In this document: piece by piece, positions 59,281 to 64,000 of the stretch
Layout: each line of letters starts with the position of its first letter
How positions within the stretch are numbered: the stretch's first letter is position 1
Source: Deltaproteobacteria bacterium HGW-Deltaproteobacteria-4
GTDB taxonomy: Bacteria; Desulfobacterota; Desulfuromonadia; Desulfuromonadales; UBA2197
Length of the DNA stretch: 64,000 bases
NCBI GenBank assembly: GCA_002841765.1
Contig: PHAV01000001.1
Coordinates: 1 to 64,000, forward strand
Direction of reading: 5' to 3'
Program-made: the position numbers and the translations under genes
The notes under the pieces: model-generated
Told to the model about the DNA's origin: nothing
The model's input: only the letters and a program-made list of their open reading frames with translations
The model's database searches: none

Positions 59281-59730
59281 ATGAAAAAAATTTTTGCAAT
59301 GATTGGTCTGATCGTATTGACCGCCGCATCGGTTGGCGCCAGTGAGGTCACCTGGAGAAGCAGCATCAAGGGGATCGTGGCGGAGCACTGCCTCGATTGC
59401 CATGGCGCCGATTCGGCACCGGAATATCCCCAGTTTAAAGAAGAGAAAGAGGCGTGGCTCGCCAAGGGGCAGGGGATGCGCATGGACACCTACAGCCATC
59501 TCGTCGCCTTTGTCGGGTGGCCTAATACCGGGGCGATGATGCGTCGGCTCGACGACGGGCAGAACAGTAAAGAGGGCAAGCCGGGTAACATGTACCAGTA
59601 CCTCGGCGCCAACGAGGAAGAGCGCCAGAAGAATCTTGCGGCCTTCAAGGGCTGGATCGGCAACTGGTCCCTGAAGCGTTGGGCCGACACATCCAAGGAA
59701 GAGCTGAACGGAATCAAGGCCAAATATTGA
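59281..59730 (+). CDS. Monoheme c-type cytochrome, periplasmic
   Basis: 149 residues from ATG 59281 (GAGGAG upstream). Signal peptide ends near VGASE; one heme motif CLDCH, and Met residues (MRMDT, TGAMMRR) that may supply the distal ligand. Located in the iron cluster behind feoB. Electron transfer or ferrous iron handling is possible; the partner is unknown. A palindrome (59745-59777) follows. Confidence 0.85.
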   Translation: MKKIFAMIGLIVLTAASVGASEVTWRSSIKGIVAEHCLDCHGADSAPEYPQFKEEKEAWLAKGQGMRMDTYSHLVAFVGWPNTGAMMRRLDDGQNSKEGKPGNMYQYLGANEEERQKNLAAFKGWIGNWSLKRWADTSKEELNGIKAKY

Positions 59731-59744
59731 TCGTAAAGTCACGG

Positions 59745-59777
59745 GGCGCGTGACGGTCGTATTCGCCGTCACGCGCC
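59745..59777. terminator. 12-bp hairpin after the cytochrome gene
   Basis: GGCGCGTGACGG, nine-base loop, CCGTCACGCGCC. No T-run follows, so attenuation or RNA stability is as likely as termination. Confidence 0.6.
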
Positions 59778-59825
59778 GGAATTTCCTATCGTCACCCAGT
59801 TCGGACCCCTGCGTCAGGAGATCTC

Positions 59826-60500
59826 ATGCGTTCAGATACCGTGCTAAAGCCGGCAAGTCGTCCTCAGCCCCATTGGCACAGCGTTGCCCACCGCTTCCCT
59901 GCGGACCGCGATTGTCTGACTTCGTTTCTCGCTTACGAAAGCGCTGAGATTCTGGCCGGTGTCAAGCCTGGCAGCCTGATCAACCTCGTCAATCGCCCGC
60001 ACCATTGCGGCCGGAATTTCTACCGGCTTTGGCAGGAGTGCGGAGCTGAGGTCCTTGCCCAGAGCGGATTGGTCGGTCGGGTGCTGGTCGATCGCGGTGC
60101 ATCTCTGCTGCTGCTCATCTATACTCCGCAGCTCCTGGAAGAGTTGCTGGAGAAACCTTCGACACGGGCTATGCTCCGGAGGGCCGGTTACGATCATCTC
60201 GAAGAGATGGAGTCGATCCTGGATCAATTACAGGAACGTTGTCAGCAAGGGGAGGGGTTCCCCCACGAGATCGGCATCTTTCTCGGCTACCCCCTCAAGG
60301 ATGTTGCCGGTTTCCTCGGCTGGGTAACGATCCCCTTTGCAGTTCAGGGGCCGTGGAAAATCTACGGCGCCCCGGAAAAGAGTCTGGACCTAGCCGCCAC
60401 CCACCAACGCTGCCGCGAACGCATGGTCCGCAAACTGGCACGCTGCTGCCGGCCGGAGGAGTGCTTGTCGTTCTCCCGTAAACATTTCGCCATTAATTGA
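59826..60500 (+). CDS. DUF3793 family protein
   Basis: 224 residues. NRPHHCGRNFYRLWQECG and the EIGIFLGYPLKDVAGFLGW segment are the marks of DUF3793, a family often found in iron-uptake loci. Cysteines CGRNFY, CRERM and CCRPEEC are prominent. No signal peptide; likely cytoplasmic. Its stop codon lies within Fur box 3. Function unknown. Confidence 0.8.
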   Translation: MRSDTVLKPASRPQPHWHSVAHRFPADRDCLTSFLAYESAEILAGVKPGSLINLVNRPHHCGRNFYRLWQECGAEVLAQSGLVGRVLVDRGASLLLLIYTPQLLEELLEKPSTRAMLRRAGYDHLEEMESILDQLQERCQQGEGFPHEIGIFLGYPLKDVAGFLGWVTIPFAVQGPWKIYGAPEKSLDLAATHQRCRERMVRKLARCCRPEECLSFSRKHFAIN

Positions 60501-60513
60501 AATCGATAATCAA
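60497..60513 (+). promoter_or_regulatory. Fur box 3 (upstream of the LbtU-like porin)
   Basis: TTGAAATCGATAATCAA, 17 bases with the TTGA-N9-TCAA core, overlapping the DUF3793 stop and 23 bases before the porin ATG. Confidence 0.75.
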
Positions 60514-60535
60514 TTTCTCAAAAGGAGTGTTTTTC

Positions 60536-61639
60536 ATGTTTCTGCGTCGGAATTTCTCTGCTCTTGTCCTGTGTCTTCTTTGCTTGACCCCGCTGCTGGC
60601 GGACGAAGCCTTCTCTTCTCCTTTGAGTCTCGAAGAGCGTTTGCAGCGACTGGAGACCAGCCAGGCAGAGCTTTACCACACCTTGGCCGAGAAGAAGAGC
60701 GCCGGTCTGAGTGAAGCGATCAGCGAAAATATGACCCTTTCCGGCTTGATCGAGGTAGAAGGGAGTGCCCTTCGGCAGCGTTTGCCCGACCACAGCACGG
60801 TTAGTGCCAGCGATTTGACGTTGGCTACCGCTCAGCTCGGTCTTGACGCCAAAGTGAACGAAGCTGTCGGCGTCAATTTTACCCTGCTTTATGAAGAGGA
60901 TGGTGAGCTGGAAGTCGATCAAGCCTTTATGCATTTTGAGCAGGGCAGCTGGAACCTGAGCGCGGGTCGCATATATCTCCCTTTTGGCGCTTTTCACAGC
61001 CATTTCATCAGTGATCCGCTCCCCCTGGCTCTCGGTGAGACCCGGCAAACAGCCCTTGTCCTGACTTATCAGCGTGAATTTTTCTCCCTCAGCGCTTTTG
61101 CCTTTAACGGCAACGAGGACAAAGCCAGCAGCGAGGACCAAGTCAACGACGGCGGTTTGAGCTTGACCGTGGCACCCTCCGAAGGGCTGGAATTTGGTGC
61201 CAGCGTTCTCTCCGACATTTCTGAGAGTGGCGCCGAATTCCTCGGCGGCAACGGCTATAGCCGCCGTGTTGCCGGCTGGAGCGCCTATGCTCATCTGAAG
61301 CAGGGTCGCCTTGGCCTGGAGGCGGAATATCTCGCTGCGGCCAAAGCCTTTGCTGCCAGCGATCTGGATGCCAATAGCGACGGTCGTGGCGACAAGCCGC
61401 AGACCTGGAATCTGGAGGCAGCCTGGGAGTTGACACCTGCAGTCGAGCTGGCGGCCCGCTTTGGCGGCGGTCGGGAGTTGGCCGATGCGCCCCGGCGTGA
61501 ATACGGAGTCGATCTTTCCTGGATGCCCCTGGCTGCAACCACCATTTCCGTCGAATATCTGCACGGCAAGTTTGCTTCCTCTCTGGCGGCGGTGGACCAC
61601 AGTGAACAATTGACGATGCAGGTAGCGCTCGCCTTTTAA
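60536..61639 (+). CDS. LbtU-family outer-membrane porin (siderophore/iron)
   Basis: 367 residues from ATG 60536 (AAAAGGAG upstream). Signal peptide, an N-terminal coiled coil (LEERLQRLETSQAELYHTL), then alternating beta strands ending in a terminal Phe (TMQVALAF), as in outer-membrane barrels. Resembles the LbtU siderophore-porin family; the Fur box before it supports an iron role. The ligand is not known. Confidence 0.8.
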   Translation: MFLRRNFSALVLCLLCLTPLLADEAFSSPLSLEERLQRLETSQAELYHTLAEKKSAGLSEAISENMTLSGLIEVEGSALRQRLPDHSTVSASDLTLATAQLGLDAKVNEAVGVNFTLLYEEDGELEVDQAFMHFEQGSWNLSAGRIYLPFGAFHSHFISDPLPLALGETRQTALVLTYQREFFSLSAFAFNGNEDKASSEDQVNDGGLSLTVAPSEGLEFGASVLSDISESGAEFLGGNGYSRRVAGWSAYAHLKQGRLGLEAEYLAAAKAFAASDLDANSDGRGDKPQTWNLEAAWELTPAVELAARFGGGRELADAPRREYGVDLSWMPLAATTISVEYLHGKFASSLAAVDHSEQLTMQVALAF

Positions 61640-61659
61640 GGCGTCTTTCTCGGCATATT

Positions 61660-61676
61660 TTGAATTTCAATATCAA
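61660..61676 (+). promoter_or_regulatory. Fur box 4 (upstream of the second porin)
   Basis: TTGAATTTCAATATCAA, 17 bases with the TTGA-N9-TCAA core, 74 bases before the porin start. Confidence 0.75.
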
Positions 61677-61749
61677 GTAGCACGACCAATGTCGCCCCGT
61701 CCTCTGTATGGACTAACCCACAAACCCACAAAAAGGAGAAAAACCACCC

Positions 61750-62949
61750 ATGAAGAAATTGGCCGCATCCCTCCTCTTCTCGACCCTGTTGGCCGTTCCG
61801 GCCTTTGCCGTCGACAACAGCACGGCAGCATTGCAGCAACAGATCAATGACCTCCAGCGCCAATTCAGCGAACTGGAAAGCAGCAAAAAAACCGAGAAAA
61901 AAGACCCTTTGATCCGCATTGGTGGTTACGGTGAGCTCGACTATATCTTCAAGGAATCCAATGGCAACGGCAAGGAGGGGAACACCTTTGACCCACACCG
62001 TTTTGTCCTGTATGTCAATGCCGATCTTTCTGAGTCGATCACGCTCAATACCGAACTCGAATGGGAGCATGGCGGTGACAGCGGTGCCGGGAGCGAGATC
62101 GCCGTCGAGCAGTTCTTTCTCGACTTTCGTCACCAGCGCCCGCTCAACTTCAAAGCCGGTCTGATGCTTGTCCCGCTCGGGGGAGTCAACATTAATCACG
62201 AACCGACCAATTTCAACTCGACGGAGCGGCCGGAACTTGATCGATTCCTCATTCCCAGCACCTGGCGGGAGATGGGAGCCGGAATCCACGGCGCCCTCGG
62301 CAACAAGGTCGATTATCAGCTGCTGGTCATGAACGGACTCGACGGTAGCAAGTTTTCGGCCTCAAACGGCCTGAGAAGTGGCCGGCAGAAAGTGGAAATC
62401 GACAACAACGACAGCAAGGCGATCGTGGCCCGCCTGGAAGTCCGCCCGGTCACCAACCTATACACCAATTTCTCCGCCTATCGCGGCGATTCAGCCGCGG
62501 CCGGCAAACCGGGAGCCGTGACTACCATTGCTGCTGTCGACGGCAAATACAGTCTGGGAAGAGCTGATATTTCTGGCGAGTATGTCTACATCGACCAGGC
62601 ACATCCGGAGCGGATCAGCACCGAGATCGGCGATCGCATGTCAGGTTATTGGGTTGAAGGCGCCTACCATGTACTGCCGGAAAGTTTGAAAAAAGGGAAA
62701 CTGGTCGATGCGGATGTGGTGGCCTTTGCCCGCTACTCGGCTTTCGACACCCAGCAGGGGAGACTTGCCGATCCGACCAAAGCCAGTGGTAGATACGATC
62801 GCAACTACACCACGGTGGGCGTTGTCTTTAAGCCGGCCACGACTGTAGCCATCAAAGCCGATTACCAGATTTACGACGACCATTGCAATCCTGGCGAATT
62901 AGCACTGGACAACGACAAGTTCCAAGTCACCATCGGTTTTGTTTTCTAG
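61750..62949 (+). CDS. Outer-membrane porin with N-terminal coiled coil
   Basis: 399 residues. Signal peptide (LLAVPAFAVDN), short coiled coil (LQQQINDLQRQFSELES), then a beta-barrel with terminal FQVTIGFVF. DPLIRIGGYGELDYIF is typical of phosphate-selective-type porins, but the Fur box points to iron. It could replace or complement the LbtU-like porin. A strong terminator follows. Confidence 0.82.
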   Translation: MKKLAASLLFSTLLAVPAFAVDNSTAALQQQINDLQRQFSELESSKKTEKKDPLIRIGGYGELDYIFKESNGNGKEGNTFDPHRFVLYVNADLSESITLNTELEWEHGGDSGAGSEIAVEQFFLDFRHQRPLNFKAGLMLVPLGGVNINHEPTNFNSTERPELDRFLIPSTWREMGAGIHGALGNKVDYQLLVMNGLDGSKFSASNGLRSGRQKVEIDNNDSKAIVARLEVRPVTNLYTNFSAYRGDSAAAGKPGAVTTIAAVDGKYSLGRADISGEYVYIDQAHPERISTEIGDRMSGYWVEGAYHVLPESLKKGKLVDADVVAFARYSAFDTQQGRLADPTKASGRYDRNYTTVGVVFKPATTVAIKADYQIYDDHCNPGELALDNDKFQVTIGFVF

Positions 62950-62969
62950 GCTTAAAAATCGAAGAGGAA

Positions 62970-63006
62970 AAGGCCCGCTGCATACGGCAGCGGGCCTTTT
63001 TTTTTA
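62970..63006 (+). terminator. Rho-independent terminator after the second porin
   Basis: AAGGCCCGCTGC-ATAC-GGCAGCGGGCCTT with nine Ts. The following 220 bases to 63229 show no gene, promoter or Fur box that I can support. Confidence 0.9.
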
Positions 63007-63229
63007 GGTGGTGCCCGGCAGGGCAGGCAAAAGTCCCTTGACCAGAGCCATAAAACTGACGCAACGAGGACTAATAGAGGAAAGAGCATGGAGAAGCAGT
63101 AGTGGTCTTCCTCTTGCAGCGTAAATCGCTTGATGTATCGGATGCGGAACACTATACTTGACCGCTGTTTGCGAATACTCCAGGCCCCGCGCAGCTGGTA
63201 AAGAAATTCAACTCCCCGAGAAGGTTCCC

Positions 63230-64000
63230 ATGTCCCAACCCCTTGCAACCGTTTCCCGTCGCAAAATCTTTCTGGTCGGCAATCCCAATGTCGGCAAGAG
63301 TGTCCTTTTTAATGCTCTGACCGGGGCTTATACGACGGTCTCCAACTATCCGGGGACCTCGGTGGAGATCGCCCGTGGTGAAGTAATCATCGCCGGTGTC
63401 CCTTACGAAGTCCTTGATACGCCGGGGATGTACGGCCTGCAGCCAATGACCGAAGAGGAACGGGTTTCGCAGCGGATCCTGTTGCAGGAAGAAGCTTTTG
63501 CCGTCATTCACGTTATCGATGCCCGCAACCTCGAACGGATGCTGCCGATGACCGTGCAACTGATCGAGGCCGGGCTGCCGCTGATTCTGGTGGTCAATAT
63601 CATTGATGAAGCCGAACGGATGGGGATTGCGATCGATATCGAGCTGCTGCGGCAGCGCCTCGACATCCCGGTGATTGCCGCCGCTACCACCCACAAACGC
63701 GGCCTCGATGAAATTCGTACGGCGATTGCCGAATTTTCCGGAGCCCGTCACCCGGCCTATGCTTATGCGCCAGATCTGGAGCGGGATATTCTCCGTCTGG
63801 CCGTGCAACTGCACGGCGATTACCGGGTCGACCGCCGTGCTCTCGCTCTCCTCTTTCTGTTGCGGGACGAAGAGACGACCGCATTGATCCACCGTGTCGA
63901 AGGTGACCGCGCTGCGGCTATTGTCGCCACCGCTAAAGAGATTATCTATTCGCATCGCAGTGACCTCCATCTACGACTGAGTATGGAGCGGAAGCGGATC
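63230..64000 (+). CDS. feoB: Second FeoB-type ferrous iron transporter (3' end outside window)
   Basis: ATG 63230 opens a frame that runs off the window; 257 residues are visible. G domain with GNPNVGKS (G1), TVSNYPGTSVE (G2 region), DTPGMYG (G3) and NIIDEA (G4). It then enters the helical spacer. The G3 (DTPGMYG) differs from that of the first FeoB (DLPGTYS). No Fur box lies directly upstream, so it may be controlled differently. A plausible alternative is another FeoB-like GTPase. Confidence 0.85.
   Translation, partial: MSQPLATVSRRKIFLVGNPNVGKSVLFNALTGAYTTVSNYPGTSVEIARGEVIIAGVPYEVLDTPGMYGLQPMTEEERVSQRILLQEEAFAVIHVIDARNLERMLPMTVQLIEAGLPLILVVNIIDEAERMGIAIDIELLRQRLDIPVIAAATTHKRGLDEIRTAIAEFSGARHPAYAYAPDLERDILRLAVQLHGDYRVDRRALALLFLLRDEETTALIHRVEGDRAAAIVATAKEIIYSHRSDLHLRLSMERKRI

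Noticed and set aside
63007-63229. Fur box or promoter before the second feoB
   Set aside because: No TTGA-N9-TCAA pattern and no convincing -35/-10 pair could be found.

Overview
The window looks like chromosomal DNA of a GC-rich, anaerobic, Gram-negative bacterium of the Desulfuromonadales/Geobacter type. The grounds are an Nqr-type sodium pump, RbgA/HypF/DnaE/AccA versions of deltaproteobacterial character, a c-type cytochrome, a bacteriohemerythrin, many two-component and sigma-54 proteins, and Fur boxes with a TTGA-N9-TCAA core. This taxonomic call is inference from gene content; no marker rRNA is present. I saw no rRNA, tRNA, CRISPR array, prophage or intact insertion sequence.

Layout. 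1-620: end of a possible sensor protein and a truncated ribbon-helix-helix remnant. 0.6-6.3 kb: two P2-type cation ATPases flanking a small coiled-coil protein; the second ATPase carries an in-frame copy of a C-rich palindromic repeat. 6.5-13 kb: complete nqrABCDEF sodium-pumping NADH:quinone reductase operon followed by a helical protein and a 56-residue NqrM-like maturation factor. 13-18 kb: rbgA, sbcDC. 18.2-22 kb: a TraB-family membrane protein, a structured intergenic RNA (6S RNA candidate) with a strong promoter, and hypF. 22-22.8 kb: an 800-base gene-free tract packed with palindromic repeats. 22.8-29.4 kb: a VapBC pair, dnaE, accA, a polyprenyl diphosphate synthase. 29.5-40 kb: a sulfur assimilation block: small unknown proteins, a siroheme nitrite/sulfite reductase-like protein, cysteine synthase, an unusual 855-residue fusion (cyclic-nucleotide-binding domain + degenerate sigma-54-type AAA+ domain + membrane polyferredoxin), an Rrf2 regulator, and the sulfate ABC transporter sbp-cysTWA. 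40-46 kb: hemerythrin, DoxX, a large hybrid sensor kinase, a radical SAM protein and a broken copy of a paralogue of that protein. 46-50.5 kb (minus strand): truA-glpK-glpD and a GGQ-domain release-factor-like protein. 50.6-55.7 kb: NtrB/NtrC-type pair, zincin-like protein, TlpA-CcdA, DUF2279 protein. 55.8-64 kb: an iron island: Fur, two FeoA, FeoB, FeoB-associated protein, cytochrome c, DUF3793, two outer-membrane porins and the start of a second FeoB, with four Fur boxes.

How the parts work together. The ATPases and Nqr serve cation homeostasis and sodium energetics. The sulfur block would import sulfate and fix sulfide into cysteine; a shared TCTA-N3-AATCGATAG motif before the Rrf2 gene and before sbp suggests the regulator controls itself and the transporter. 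The iron island is probably repressed by Fur under iron sufficiency. The most unusual object is the cNMP/pseudo-AAA+/polyferredoxin fusion at 33011-35578: it looks like a signal-gated or redox-sensing membrane iron-sulfur protein and has no obvious textbook counterpart. Assignments rest on motif recognition by eye; no database search was run.
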